NCBI GenBank assembly: GCA_033977485.1 | Contig: CM066989.1 | Coordinates: 99,219,887-99,283,886 of the forward strand | DNA: 64,000 nt | From: Hydrangea macrophylla | Lineage: Eukaryota; Streptophyta; Magnoliopsida; Cornales; Hydrangeaceae | Direction of reading: 5' to 3' | Part shown: in pieces, positions 34,444 to 46,250 of the stretch | Position numbering within the stretch: the first letter of the stretch is position 1 | Layout: every line of letters begins with the position of its first letter | Made by a program: the position numbers and the translations under genes | The notes under the pieces: generated by a model | The model's input: the letters and a program-made list of their open reading frames with translations, nothing else | Database searches by the model: none | Told to the model about the DNA's origin: nothing

Positions 34444-35130
34444 ACTCCGTTTGGTTTGATTGTAAAATAAAATAGAATATAATTGAACAGAATAGAATAG
34501 AAAAGAATATAATAGAATTAATTTGTAATTCTAATTCTCTTGTTTGGCTTAAAACAGAAATGAAAAGAATTGAATTGAAAAAGAACAATTGCTATTTCCT
34601 AAAATACCCCCATTAAAAAATACAATGTTCTTAAGATCTGTTTGGGTATGTAAAATTGAATTTGGATTAAAGCTTACCCAAACAGACCTTACCCAAATTA
34701 ATCCCCACCTTACCCAAACAGACCTTAAATTAAAATTGAGTTTGGTTAGCCCACACAAACAGAGAAGAAGAGAACAGACGAAGAAGAAAAAGCTACTGCG
34801 AAGAAGAAGAAAAGCTGCTGCTGTTGCGAAGAAGAAGAAGAAGAAATCAAGCTGCTGCGAAGAAGAAGAAGAAGAAGAATCAGGATAGGGCTTTTTAGAT
34901 TTTGGGTATTTTGGGAAGAACACATTTTCAAACAGATTTCCAAATCAATTCCCACCAAATCCGATCGATTTTGGTCAGATTGCAGTTTGCCTAAACCTCC
35001 AATCCTCAAGAATTGGCAAGAATTGGAAATCATTTCATTTCTTATTTTTGTGTCAAACCAAACACATGATTTGCCACAAACTAGAATTGCAAATCAATTC
35101 TTTTCTTGTTTGTGGCAAACCAAACGGAGT
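34444..35130. mobile_element. MITE with ACTCCGTTTGGTTTG inverted ends (687 bp)
   Basis: The left end ACTCCGTTTGGTTTG and right end CAAACCAAACGGAGT are exact 15-bp complements. Inside are AGAATAGAAT and CCCAAACAGACCTTA-type repeats and a GAA-rich tract at 34767-34880 that creates long but meaningless lysine-rich frames. No target duplication was resolved. Confidence 0.8.
34767..34882. repeat. (GAA)n-rich tract inside the MITE
   Basis: Blocks of GAAGAAGAA alternate with AGCTGCTGCGAAG, a local expansion of about 30-bp units. Confidence 0.85.
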
Positions 35131-35174
35131 GCTAGGTTCCTCATTAAAGTAAATAAGCTAATAAAGGTCCCTTA

Positions 35175-35622
35175 GAGCATCCATAGTGGGAAGGTGGAAC
35201 TTAAGCCAAACTTAGGCTAAGTTATTTGTACAGGGAAGAAGGTATTAACAGTGTGGAATAATACCCACACGGCACAAAGCGAGCCGTGTAGGAATGGGGC
35301 GGCACAACATATGTTGTGAGCAATACGAGTGGCACAACATGTGTTATGTGCTTCATGGGAGTGGGTGGCAACATGTGTCGTTTGCCTCTGGGGAGGCACA
35401 TCATGTGTCGTTTGAACTTGGGCGACACAACATGTGTCGTTTGAACTTGGGCGACACAACATGTGTCGTTTCTCCTTACATTAGCTAAAACTTAGTAGTA
35501 CCACAAAGTTAAGTTTTCGTAAGTTTTACTATCCTATACATTAGCTAAAACTCTCACGTTGTTATTGGCTTTAAGGTAAGTTATCCCAAGTTGTCCTATA
35601 AACCTTCCCATTGTTGATGCTC
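35175..35622. mobile_element. Harbinger/Tourist-like MITE with TTA target duplication
   Basis: The ends GAGCATCCATAGTGGGAAGG and CCTTCCCATTGTTGATGCTC are flanked by TTA at 35172-35174 and 35623-35625. It belongs to the same family as 21121-21464 but is longer (448 bp) because of an internal array of ACATGT-centred units. Confidence 0.85.
35265..35470. repeat. Array of ACATGTGTCG palindromic units inside the MITE
   Basis: Six to seven units of about 25-40 bp carry GGCACAACATGTGTCG or variants (near 35301, 35330, 35370, 35396, 35427, 35453); two adjacent units are identical over more than 25 bp. Confidence 0.85.
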
Positions 35623-35625
35623 TTA

Positions 35626-36084
35626 GTGCTATTTTATTTTTAACTAATGACAATTATACCCTAAACAATTCTCAGCCTAAAGTGATATAACAAGAGAGAA
35701 CGGGAGAAACAGAGAGATCGATCGATGGAGAAGACGGTGACAACAAGAGGGCAGAGGTGGTTATTGTCAAATTCACAGATAAAAGCAAAATGGAAATGAA
35801 AACAAACAAAAAGAATTCTGCATTTTACTGGTGCAAACCACTATAAACTTTCATATATTCACCAATAATGGAGAAGGATACCAATGACTTGTATACTGTG
35901 AGTCTTTAGCATGTGGGTGCCATGTAGGTGTGCATATGTGATGCACGTGCTGTAACTAACCTATGAGCTGGAAATTGAATAAGTAATACAATAAAGTAAA
36001 AAAAAAAGGATAAAGCAGAAAGGGTTTGAGATATCCTATTCAAGGATACTCAGCTCTGGTCTTGACAATCCTGCCCTTTCGAAA
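35626..36084 (-). mobile_element. Probable 3' end or LTR start of the right-hand chromovirus
   Basis: After the chromodomain stop (36085) the minus strand reads AAAGGGCAGGAT, a plausible polypurine tract, then TGTCAAGACC at 36067, a plausible 3' LTR start. The LTR's far end is not resolved, and no second copy is in the window to compare. No gene is seen here. Confidence 0.45.
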
Positions 36085-36310
36085 TCAAGCTTGACCGCAA
36101 GCATGGAATCCGAGGAATTCCTTTTCAAACTCATCCGCTTCAACCCAAGTAGCATCTTCCCGGGGTAACCCCTTCCATTGAATCAAGTACTTGGTGATGG
36201 CTACATTATGCCTTTTACAAATTCCTCTGTCAATGATGATATTTTCTGGGATCCAAGTGATTGTAACATGATCAGAATATTGAGGAAGAGTAGGTAATGC
36301 AGCAACGTTG
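36085..36310 (-). pseudogene. Chromodomain end of a chromovirus polyprotein
   Basis: The minus strand encodes a chromodomain-like end: TWIPENIIIDRGICKR, then KYLIQWKGLP, DATWVEADEFEKEF and a TGA stop. Aromatic-cage-type residues and the IQWKGL core are clear. It is the C-terminus of the integrase found 8.3 kb to the right (44614-45661); the reading frame of the two parts agrees across the insertion at 36311-44613. Chromodomains at integrase ends are typical of chromoviruses and are thought to direct insertion to certain chromatin. Confidence 0.85.
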
Positions 36311-36479
36311 TGTCACAACCCATCCCTCTACGGACAGAAATAGGACACGTGGCATGCCACCAAGGCTTATCCAGTTTCATTAAAGTATATAGCAGCGAAA
36401 AACATAAGTAAAAAACATGAAAATCAGAGTTATAAAAGTTTGGCACATTTAAAAACTCAAAGAACACACTATTGAAAAC

Positions 36480-36841
36480 CAGCAATCCAGTCGACTGATC
36501 ATAGGTCCGGTCAACTGGAAATACAAGATACAGAGAGCCTAAAAACTCAGTAGATTGACCAGTCAACTGTGTCGAGGACCCAATCGATTGAGGTACAAAT
36601 TTCTCAATCGATTGGAACATTCTCGTCGACAGAACCCCAATTTTCTATTTTTAAAAGTAAAATCCAGTCGACTGTGGTCTCCCACCCAGTCGACTGTTTC
36701 TTTCACAGAAACAAAAATAACATTCCAACCTATAATCCAGTCGACTGTGTCGGGAACCAGTCAACTATTTTTCAATATTTTGGGGTAGTGGCTAGATCAA
36801 AACAGCCTCCAGTCGACTATTTCCATAAACCAGTCAACTGG
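36480..36841. repeat. Cluster of CAGTCGACTG / CAGTCAACTG palindromic words in the Tekay-like LTR
   Basis: About ten copies or near-copies lie within 360 bp, some as CCAGTCGACTGTGG or CCAGTCAACTGG, with two CAATCGATTG variants near 36585-36610. The last copy is split by the solo LTR at 36842. Confidence 0.9.
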
Positions 36842-39765
36842 TGTAGACACCCCAATTTTGACCAATTGTCGAATTTTGGGGATTGTTACCTCCAAAAACG
36901 ATGATGACAGTGTCCGACGAATTTTTAGGTTTCAAAGGTGATTCAAGCTCTTCAATTTCAATCTCAAAAGGAAAATTAATCAAGGAAGAAAGAAAAAGGA
37001 AGGAAAAAGTGAGTGAAAAGGGAATAATAGCAGAAAACGGCATGCGGTGAGGATTGCGGCAGTCACGCGGTGCGCAACGGCACTCACTGACCTTCGTACA
37101 AGCATTCAGGAAGAGCCACACCAGCACTCCCTGAACGCCACAGACAATTCGCCAAATGCCGCAAAAATGGAAGCAGTTTTGAAAGCACAAAGAAAGAAAA
37201 ATAGTAAGAAAGAAAGAAAAAGAAATAAAAACATGGCAAAATGAGATACACAAAAATGCGACAGTCAGCTCCGGCACTCGACGAATGCCATTTTGGTAAT
37301 TGGCGAGAGCCGTTCCGACACTTATTGAGTGCCACAGACAACTCCACCAAGTGTCGCCCTTTTTTAACAGTCTGTTTTAAATATTACGCATTGTACCATC
37401 AAAAATACTTTTCGGGATTAGGGTTTTTACCCTCGAATTTACCAAAATGACCCTTAAAATTTTGTCCATATAAAGGAGTGAATATCCCATTACAAGAGGA
37501 TCTTGAATCTTGAACAACTTCTAGGAGGATTCTTGAGCAATTTTTGATGTAATTAAGAGACTACCATTAAGAGAATCTTAGATAAAATTAAGAAAAAAAA
37601 TCATTTCAAATTTGAAAGAAGAGCTTGGAGAATCTTGTGAAGACATCCAAACCACAAAGAAGTTGAGGATATTGGAGGTAACCTCTAATTTTATTTAGCT
37701 CTTAGTTCAAGTTCAATCACAATTCATAAAACTACTTAGGATCTTTTACACATTTTCCAAAAGTCTCATCCTACCTCATTTCATCACACCACTAGAATTA
37801 TGATTGAATTTCCATTTGTTTTTCATTGATTTGGATCTAAATAGCTTTGGGTTTAAGACCAAACAAGTTCTAAAGAGAAGTCTAACTTAGAACATCAATT
37901 GAGTTTTGATTCCATCTCCTTTTTGTTTATATTCCTCTCTTGGGATTCTTGAGATTTTCAATATCTCATTTGATTCCCTTGAGTTTGATCCTTTAAATTC
38001 TCTATAATCTTGTGATTTTTATGGGGATCAAGGTTGATCATAGTTATGTTCATATATAATTAGTGGATCCAAGTCTTGGCTCATGATTTGGATCCTCAAA
38101 ATTGAAGTCTCATTGAATCCTCCTCATATTCCATTGAGGTTTATATGGATTTGGTCATAATTAGTCCCCAAGGATCGTTAACTTGGGAAAAGAATTGAAT
38201 AAAGTAAGTCTATATTCCTCAAGGACCATCAACTTGAGAGAGGAATTAGGGCTTAAGAATAGCCAACTCCAATGGCTTAAATGTCAACATTGGTGTAGTG
38301 AGTTCAATAACCAACAACGATCAAGGATTTTTAATTAAATTATGGTCTGTTGGAATTGAATGACACCAATTGGACCGTGTTCATAACACAAAAATCTACC
38401 ACTGTATTTTTTGTTTTGATGAGTTTCCATGTTTAAGATGGTTTGGTCTTAGGATTTGTAAACTAGCTACTCTCTGTCCAAAATTTCAAAATAGTAAGTC
38501 AGTTTTGATTTGAATTGATCAAGGCCTTAAACCAAATATTTTTAACTTTAAATAAATTTTTCTATGAAGTTTAATGTTAATAAGATCCCTTAAAATGAAT
38601 GAAGCAATTCAGATTCGTTACTATTTTTGAAAATCACACAAAATCTCTGGACAGAGAGTTGTTAAATTCTGAGTGATGTCTGGTTTTGATCTAATTCCCG
38701 GAGATTGAACCGTTGGATCTTTGATTTTCTTTTTGGGTTAGAAACAAGACTCATAGAGGAATGTTTTGTACATAACTCATTAGATCAAACGACGAGAAGT
38801 GTGCTTTTCCTATTTTTAAAAGTTTGGTCTGCTCTGTAATTTTCAGAATTCTATGATTGATTTGATAAACTTTGCAAATAATGGCCCAAATGACTTTTCC
38901 ATGACGTAAGACTTAAACCATGTTTGATTATGATTATTTGAACTTAAATCCAGAGGCTAAACGATCCAACTCAATGAATAATTCATAGCTTGTTCTTGAT
39001 CATATTCATACATTCATCACCTATGTATTAATTTTAGCAATTAGGACATTATTTGGTATTGTGTTAAGTCATAATTAGTTGCACGTAGTCATGAGTTCCT
39101 TGTAACCATGTTGGGATTGTACCAAATAAGAAGTTTGATAGCTTGATCAAAGCATATGGACTAACCTTTGTTTTGTAGCGCCATGGAGGTACGATTTCTT
39201 GACTCTTCTCTAGTTTATTTTATTTCTTGATTTTTATGGATTTTCGACTCCACGCACGACAACTTAGACTAGGTCTTAGCTTATGTGTATATATGTGTTA
39301 GAGACCTTTTCTTAGGCTTTATATTGTGTATGCATTGCACGTTTCAATATTGCAGCTGGATCCCGAGTAAGTTTCCTTGTTCACTATTGCATATCATCTT
39401 GCTTGCTATTTAAATTACGTGATTTCGTATGCCTTTTATCATTAGCAATCTTGCACTCCTTTCGACACGCTTTTGTAATATTTATGTATTAGTTGAGAGC
39501 ATGCTTAGATTAATAATCCGATTAAAAAAATAATGTTGAGTAGAGGCCTATCACGAGATAGGATGAGAGGAGGTGTTTTAGTCTGCCAGGCTCCTTTCCC
39601 TCTCATTCCAAAATCCCTGGACCTAGAAATCTCTGGTTTCCAAAAGATCAGTTTGCTTTTAAAATGGTTTTTTAATTTTCCTTTAAAAAAATTAAGTGGT
39701 GACCCGTATTTGAATTTTGAATTTTAAAAAGTTTTAAAAAGCGTGGTTAAACTGCGATATCCACA
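36842..39765 (+). mobile_element. Solo LTR (2924 bp) with perfect ACTGG duplication
   Basis: It begins TGTAGACACCCC and ends GATATCCACA; ACTGG lies at 36837-36841 and 39766-39770. A TATA-like CATATAAAGG near 37468 marks a likely U3/R boundary. A segment near 39535-39585 (TGAGTAGAGGCCTATC, then GAGATAGGATGAGAGG and GTGTTTTAG) matches, in reverse, the Tat-like 3' LTR near 48485-48533, so the two LTRs are related. It has no coding capacity. Confidence 0.85.
37045..37345. repeat. Degenerate GGCACTC / GAGTGCC words in the solo LTR
   Basis: Words such as GGCACTCACTGAC, GCACTCCCTGAACGCC, GGCACTCGACGAATGCC and TTATTGAGTGCC are spread over 300 bp. They resemble the words in the Tat-like LTR (49890-49965) and at 52425-52490. 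Confidence 0.65.
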
Positions 39766-40545
39766 ACTGGTTTACCTCAGCTATAAGCATTCAGCAAATT
39801 TCAATCTATGCTTAGACCAAACCCAAATACAACACATTCGCGATCATAAATCTACAATCCGAAAAACATAATCATAGAAGTTCTACTATAGTTTACAAAA
39901 CTACAAATCTAACACAAGGTTCCAAGTAAAAAACAGAATGAAATTCTAGTTCATAACATTTCTTATTACAACTCTTGAAATGAAAACAAAAACATATACA
40001 AGAGATGCTCCTCGGTACTCCCACCGCCTCACTCCTCACGCTTCTTTTTGTTCTTCCTCTTATCACCTGCAATGGAGAAAGTCTCCACACCTGCAATGGA
40101 GAAAGTCTCCACTGTATAGCTATATGCTGAGTGCACAATTCTAAACAAATACATATGAGGCAATTCATGCTATAAACATCTAAAACACTTAATTTAGCCT
40201 CTAGGGAGAGCGACACGCATTCATTCGGTATATGGCAAGTCTTATGTATTGACCCAAGTCTCGCTCAGTAAGGTATTGTCCGCTTTGGGCCAAAACCCGC
40301 ACGGATTTGTTCTTGGGCCACTGCCCAAAAGGCCTCTTACTAGGGAGACTTGAAACCACACATATATAGCACATTACTTTTCCACACCCAAGCGATATGG
40401 GACGAACTTCCCATAGTGTGTAGCCTGCCAGCACTTACTGCAGCCACAAAGTCACCTACAGCAGCCCGCCCACAACACCAGGGTCGTTACATTCCACCTC
40501 CCTTAGGGCCCAACGTCCGCGTTGGCACACTTCCGGCTGGGTCTA

Positions 40546-40557
40546 GCTCTGATACCA
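40546..40557 (-). other. Primer-binding site in the 3.2-kb element
   Basis: TGGTATCAGAGC on the minus strand, 3 bp from the LTR-like end at 40561. Confidence 0.9.
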
Positions 40558-42873
40558 AATTTTCACACCCCGATTTTCGGACAACCAAATATTCAATTCA
40601 GAGCCTGTATCCGGACTAATATTCAATTTCCAAAACACCGAGAGTGACACCCTCACACCGGCTAACAGATAATTTATTTGAAAATAGAATTTAATACTCA
40701 TTAAATAAGGACATGTGATCCTGTGTTAATATAAAAACTATGTATTATTAAATTTATATTCTCAATCCTCTATTTCATTATAAAAGAAATAATATTCCAT
40801 TACAAATAAAACACCATTTTAATTTACAAAAAGAGTACAAGGTTCATTAAATAAAATTTCTTACAAAGTTCAGCAAGAAGAAAAAAAAAAAAATCTATAC
40901 ATCCGGTGGTCAGAGCAACTATAACGTTCCAATGCCCAAAGACTCCACAGCCAAGCACAACGGTCACATCATCAAAAGCAATATCCTGCACATGTCATCC
41001 GACTACGTTTCACACAGATACGCACCCGAATGCATAACACACTCGGGTCAGTCACATGACTGGTATGAATTAAACAAAAATAACAAAATCTGAGGGCTCC
41101 AACCTGAACCCATCGACTACAAACCACATTACAACACTATTGGGCCAAGACAGGTAGTTCCACACACATATTTGGACAAAAGAGTAGTTTCCAGTTATGT
41201 GGTGGCAAGTAGTTTTTTGCCCAAAATCCAAAGTTACTACGAGTTTTATACTTACCTTAGATATCTATGGTGAGCCAGCCCTGCATAAAAGTTAGTGGGC
41301 CCACCATCCTATAAATTGAATGATCACAAACCAGACGAATAATTCCATACATAAGCCATTCACATTCTACTTTAAACGTTGCGTTCATTATTTCACGCTT
41401 ATCAGTCTTATGAAATAATCCATTTTCATTATTTATTAGCATTAAATTTATCTTTGTGTTCCCTAGGTTCACCCCTTGGCCAACCTCCATGGTACAGCCC
41501 ACACATATATCCCATGTGTGCCTGGACATACTACCAACATTCACTCCGGTGCCAGTTTGGTTGGGGTATCAACCAAACTAGGTATACACAACAGACGGCT
41601 GGTCAATATGCCTAGACGTCTATACAATATAAGCCGAGCATAAGGCTTAGGCCAGCTTGATCACACAGCCACTGGCAAAAAGTACACTCAACAAGTCTTA
41701 AGCCAGCTTGATCACGAAGCCACTGGCAAAAGAGTGCGAGCTACCAAAAACAATAACACAACAACGGGGATCGGTGAACACTAAAAAACTATGTTGCAAT
41801 TATCACTTATCGTTCGTATTATCCCAATAATTGTGAATTTCGCGTTTATCACATAGTTCCGTCTCATCATCCAATCACATCTCTAACTTTTAGATGCATT
41901 CCAATTTCTTACAATAAAGAGTTTTATCAATTAACCCATAACAATCGTCCCATAATAATTTCCAATCAAATTACAAGATCCCCAAAATACTATTCAACGT
42001 ATCTAATTTACTCATTTTTATCAAAATGACCACACAATAAGGTCAGTTATTTCATGTACAATAACCTCAACCCAACAGTCAATATTAGCCTACAAGAAAC
42101 ACATAATAAAAATTCACATTCTCATAACGTAAAGTATTATAACAACCGTTCCACAATATTTTCATCGGACTCAACGTTAATGACTATCACCCATATTTTT
42201 TTATAGCTCAACATTATATGAGAATTCATGCATCTCTAAGTAATTTTCGTTAAGTCATACGAATGAATAAAAAAAAACACAACGAATCATATTTCTCCAA
42301 TTACGTACATTTTAATATACTAAAAACTGCTATTGAAATCTTCAATTTCTGCCCAAACGGTGTAGAATCATGAAAAATACCATTAGACGAAAAGTGTGCA
42401 GAATCGCGTTTTCTACAGGCTTAAGAGGACATAATTCCATAAATCTAAGCCATGGTTTTATAATGTTTTTCCAAAGTTTCTGTCACTGTTAAAATAAAAA
42501 TAAAACGAATTTTCTATTATTTATTCATTATCAAAATTATTCCCCTTTGTGTATTCATCAAATTAACTATCCACATGATCTATCCAAGTACACCGAGATC
42601 ACATTCATAAAATCACACGAAGAAAAACAAATATTTATATCATTCAATAGTAACGAATGGAGATCAACACACAATTTAACACCAACCACAAAATTAACAA
42701 GAAATGATTGGATTCTCTTGCACACATATACATACATGTATATATATACCCAAATATAAATTTTAACTCACCTAGTTGATCAAAAATCGACAACCACGAA
42801 CATCCCGCGATTCCACACGTGACCACGAACCCGAGACCATTCTCCTTTCTTCTTCTTCTTCTTCTCCCTCTCT

Positions 42874-42886
42874 CTCTCACACACAC

Positions 42887-42921
<35 letters not shown>

Positions 42922-42932
42922 TACACACACAA
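42874..42932. repeat. (CT)n then (AC)n microsatellite
   Basis: CTTCTTCTT and CTCTCTCT lead into alternating ACACAC and ATACAC units over about 90 bp, giving open frames on both strands that are not genes. Confidence 0.9.
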
Positions 42933-44613
42933 CACACGTCTGTTCTCTCTTTGGGTGGCTAGGGTTAATGATATAAGTATATATGTACTACACACATAGT
43001 ATACTATATACAAACACAACATATACAAATAACTCATATATACATATCAAATACCGTTTTTTGTCTAATGGGCTCACAAAAGAGACTCATGTGGACCCAA
43101 AATGCAGTACAAAGTGTTAAAATGAATAGCCCAATGGGTACCCATGACCCCGGTACTAAGTTTTAATGTTAATTACATTATTTAACACATTCGCGGGCCT
43201 GTAAACACTATATAACAAAAATACATATCAACCCTTCATTTTTTTTTTAACAAATATGAATTAATAAAATATAACTTCCAAACTAAACGCACTCACTCAT
43301 GATTTAATTTATATGTACATCAAACACTTAAAATTTTTCAAACACATGTCTTACATAGGCACACTCATATAATATTGCTAACTGAAAATAATAATTAAAA
43401 TAATTATTTACATAGAAATTTTAGGGTTGTTACATCTTAAATCTTAAACCGCAACGCTAGTGGCTAGCTAAAAATCACTCAACCATTGCATCCAACTACT
43501 GCGGCTGGGCCGGTTCCCAAACCAAGTAAGTAGTCGTCACTGCTATAACTCTTAAATATCGAGAGGTATGCCCCGGCATGAAATTATACCAAACTCCCAT
43601 TTGACCCACATAATCATTTAGCATGCTTACACAACTATGTCACCATGTTTTTCAATACGTACTCGCTAAAATTAACGGGCCTAATTTAACACATAAATTT
43701 TGCCATGATCACAATTTCATACACAATATCCAAAGCATCCAAAATTGTCTATATAACACAAGTTCATAATTCATACCTCGAGCTACGGTCCTATAATTTC
43801 AGGAGAAGTACTAGTAGTCGATTAACCGGCGAATCTTCAATCTCGAATGATTCCTACAAGTATTAACATTTTTTTTCCAAATTCCTAGAATTAAAACTTT
43901 CGTAAAATTTTACCAAACATGGTCTAAGAGGTATCAAAATGGAGCTCTTACCTCGAGGAATCCGAATATGAAATCTGGTTGAAAACTAACGGACGAATGG
44001 TCGTCGTTTGGCGTCATGAAGCTCAAAGCCCAAAAGTCTCCCTTTTCTCTCTCTTGGTTTGCGAGATATTTTGAAAATATCTCAACCACATCTATATATA
44101 GGCACAACTCTTGGGAATTATGTTTACCTCCCAGCGAGTTCTCAAAACTTCAAATTATCTCTCAAAACTTCGCACACACCCATTTTATGACTTCACGAGT
44201 GAAAACTATAAATTACAAAAGTTTTCGTCTAAGTTCTGTTTGGGTCCGTAATTACATCAGAAAACTAAATTTCATGGAATCTCTAGATAACCTACCTTTT
44301 ATGCAACGTATTACATAGGTTAGCTCTAAAACAATCAAAATGATCTTAAACAAGACCAAGTCTAACAGAAAAATACACTGCACATGTAAATTCACTATTC
44401 ACAATTTACCAGATAAGTCAAATAACATTTAAATCATATAAATGTCATTTAATCACACGAATGCCTCCATGATTATCAATTCACCGTGTCTACACTGGAC
44501 ACCTTCCATTGACCACAGTCAACCACTTATCTTAATTTTAAATAACATTGAAACTCCAAAAAATTTAATTATGCAATTTAAAACAAATGATTTTCCCCGA
44601 GACGGGTGTGACA

Positions 44614-45661
44614 TGTTGGTCCCTAGCTTCTTCTTCAAGAGGGAGACATGGAACACATTATGGATTTTAGCTGGGAAAGGTAAGTCGTGCTTGTAAGCCA
44701 CTGAACCAATATGAGCTATAACCTTAAAAGGACCATAGTATCTTGGGGCCAGTTTCTGGGAGCTTCTCCTTGCCACAGCTTGTTGTCTGTAGGGTTGGAG
44801 TTTAAGGAAAACCCAATCCCCAACATCAAATTCCCTCTCAGTCCTCTTCTTATCTGCGTAAACCTTCATTCAATTTTATGCTTCAGCCAAATTCTATTTG
44901 AGCCAAGTAAGCATCTGATCTCTGTCTAATAGTGTTTTATCCACCAAATCGACAATGGAGGTACCAGACAAGTAGGTCTGAACTGAGGGTGAGGGAATAT
45001 TGTATTGAGCTTGGAAGGGTGATGTTTTTATTGATGCTTGAAATGTGGTATTGTATCACCACTCGGCCCATAGCAACCACGTGGCCCATGATGTAGGCTT
45101 GTATCCCACAAAACACCTGAGGTAATGCTCCAAAGTTTTATTAAGGATCTCAGACTGTCCATTAGATTGGGGATGGTGTGAATAACTATGGAAAAGATGA
45201 GTTCCTTGCATTTGAAAGAAAGCTAGCCAACATTGGCTCATGAAAGTGGGATCTTTATCACTGACAATAGATCTTGGCATGCCATGGAGCTTAAAAACCT
45301 TCTTGATGAAGACATTAGCCACTTGGGCAGCTGTATAAGGATGTGATAAGGGGATGAAATGACCATATTTAGTGAGTCTGTCCACTACTACCAAAACGGT
45401 GTTTTTTTATGCAGAAGGGGGAAGTCCCTCAATGAAATCTATGGCAATATATGTCCAAGAATTTTCTGGAATAGGGAGTGGATTGAGCAAACCAGTAGAC
45501 TGTACTGTTTCAACCTTTTGTCTTTGGCATGTATCACATTGAGCAACAAATTTTTTAACATACCTTCTGAGACTCGGCCAATTGAAATTTTGAGATAGTC
45601 TTTTGTAGGTTCTCAGATACCTAGAATGGCTCCCTATGGTTGAGGCATGATACTCAAACAA
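44614..45661 (-). pseudogene. Chromovirus integrase, broken, separated from its chromodomain
   Basis: Minus-strand pieces show the zinc-binding end CDTCQRQK (near 45540) and the catalytic core with AIDFIEGLP, VSDKDPTF and SNGQSEILNKTLE (the D, D and E positions). The C-terminal GPY/F-type motif YYGPFKVIAHIG..AYKHDLP ends in HNVFHVSLLKKKLGTN at the edge of the inserted LTR. A stop near 45405 and a shift near 45055 break the frame. Architecture matches Ty3 chromoviruses. Confidence 0.88.
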
Positions 45662-46250
45662 TGACTTATCTCTCCAAGGTGATGATTTGGGTACAAATAA
45701 TCCTCTTTGGTATGATAGCAGGTTATTCTTGTAATTAAAGTGGTTAATCCCTCTTAAATTAGTCTACAAATTTTAGATTAAATCTACTGTCTCTGGATCC
45801 ACAAGACATTCTTGTTGAATTTAAGCTACACCATCTATAAGGGAACTAGAGAGGGCATAAGCAACACCCAACTCAGTTTGTCTCGAGAGTGCATCAGGAA
45901 CAACATTTGCCTTTCTTGGCTTATATTCAATTGTATATTCAAACCCCAATAGTCGGATCAACCACTTGTTTTGCTCCGAGGTAGTAATCCTTTTAAAAAA
46001 TACTGGAGGGTCCTGTGGTCAGTAAGAATTTTGATGGCCTTCCAAGCAATAAGGCTTCCAATGATGAACTGCATAAACCACAACCATCATTTCCTTGTCA
46101 TACACCAAGAGCTGAAGGTTTCTGCCTAATATAGCTTTGCTTGCATAGGCTATTGGATGTTTATCTTATGTTACACAGCCCCTTACATTCTTCTGAAGCA
46201 TTACATTCTACTGTGAATGTTTTATTAAAATATGGTAATGCTAAAACTGG
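45662..46250 (-). pseudogene. Chromovirus RNase H, degenerate
   Basis: Reading frames shift repeatedly, but the order between reverse transcriptase and integrase and remnants such as the VVYAVHHWKPYCLEGHQ-like stretch (near 46040) support RNase H. No intact frame. Confidence 0.6.

Larger units (their letters stand above)
40233..43434 (-). mobile_element. 3.2-kb LTR-type element with unlike ends, TCTTA target duplication
   Basis: The ends TGTATTGACCC (40233) and GGGTTGTTACA (43434) are flanked by TCTTA at 40228-40232 and 43435-43439. On the minus strand the right part (43434-40561) looks like a 2.87-kb Tekay-like LTR ending GGGGTGTGAAA. Then come a primer-binding site (40546-40557), only about 40 bp of interior, a polypurine-like AAGGGAGGTGGAA (40494-40506), and a 261-bp segment (40493-40233) starting TGTAACGACCC and ending GGGTCAATACA. 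The two 'LTRs' share only about the first ten bases. The 261-bp part contains the GGCCCAAAGCGGACAATA word of a widespread non-autonomous plant LTR family. It has no protein-coding capacity. Confidence 0.7.
36311..44613 (-). mobile_element. Tekay/Del-like solo LTR (about 2.1 kb) inflated by two nested insertions
   Basis: The outer ends are TGTCACAACCCATCCC (plus strand, left) and GACGGGTGTGACA (right), flanked by CGTTG (36306-36310) and TGTTG (44614-44618), one mismatch. The LTR pieces are 36311-36841, about 39771-40232 and 43440-44613; what lies between is younger. Layout resembles the LTR at 4581-7053, including a 'CACCTGCAATGG' segment (near 40065) and a promoter-proximal CT-rich stretch (near 44040). 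No body remains, so it is a solo LTR within the chromovirus. Confidence 0.75.

Noticed and set aside
34549..34923. Phe/Ser/Leu-rich and Lys-rich ORFs on both strands
   Set aside because: Produced by the GAA/TTC tract of a MITE; low complexity in every frame.
42644..43037. Cys/Val/Met-rich and Thr/His-rich ORFs
   Set aside because: Translations of an (AC)n/(CT)n microsatellite.
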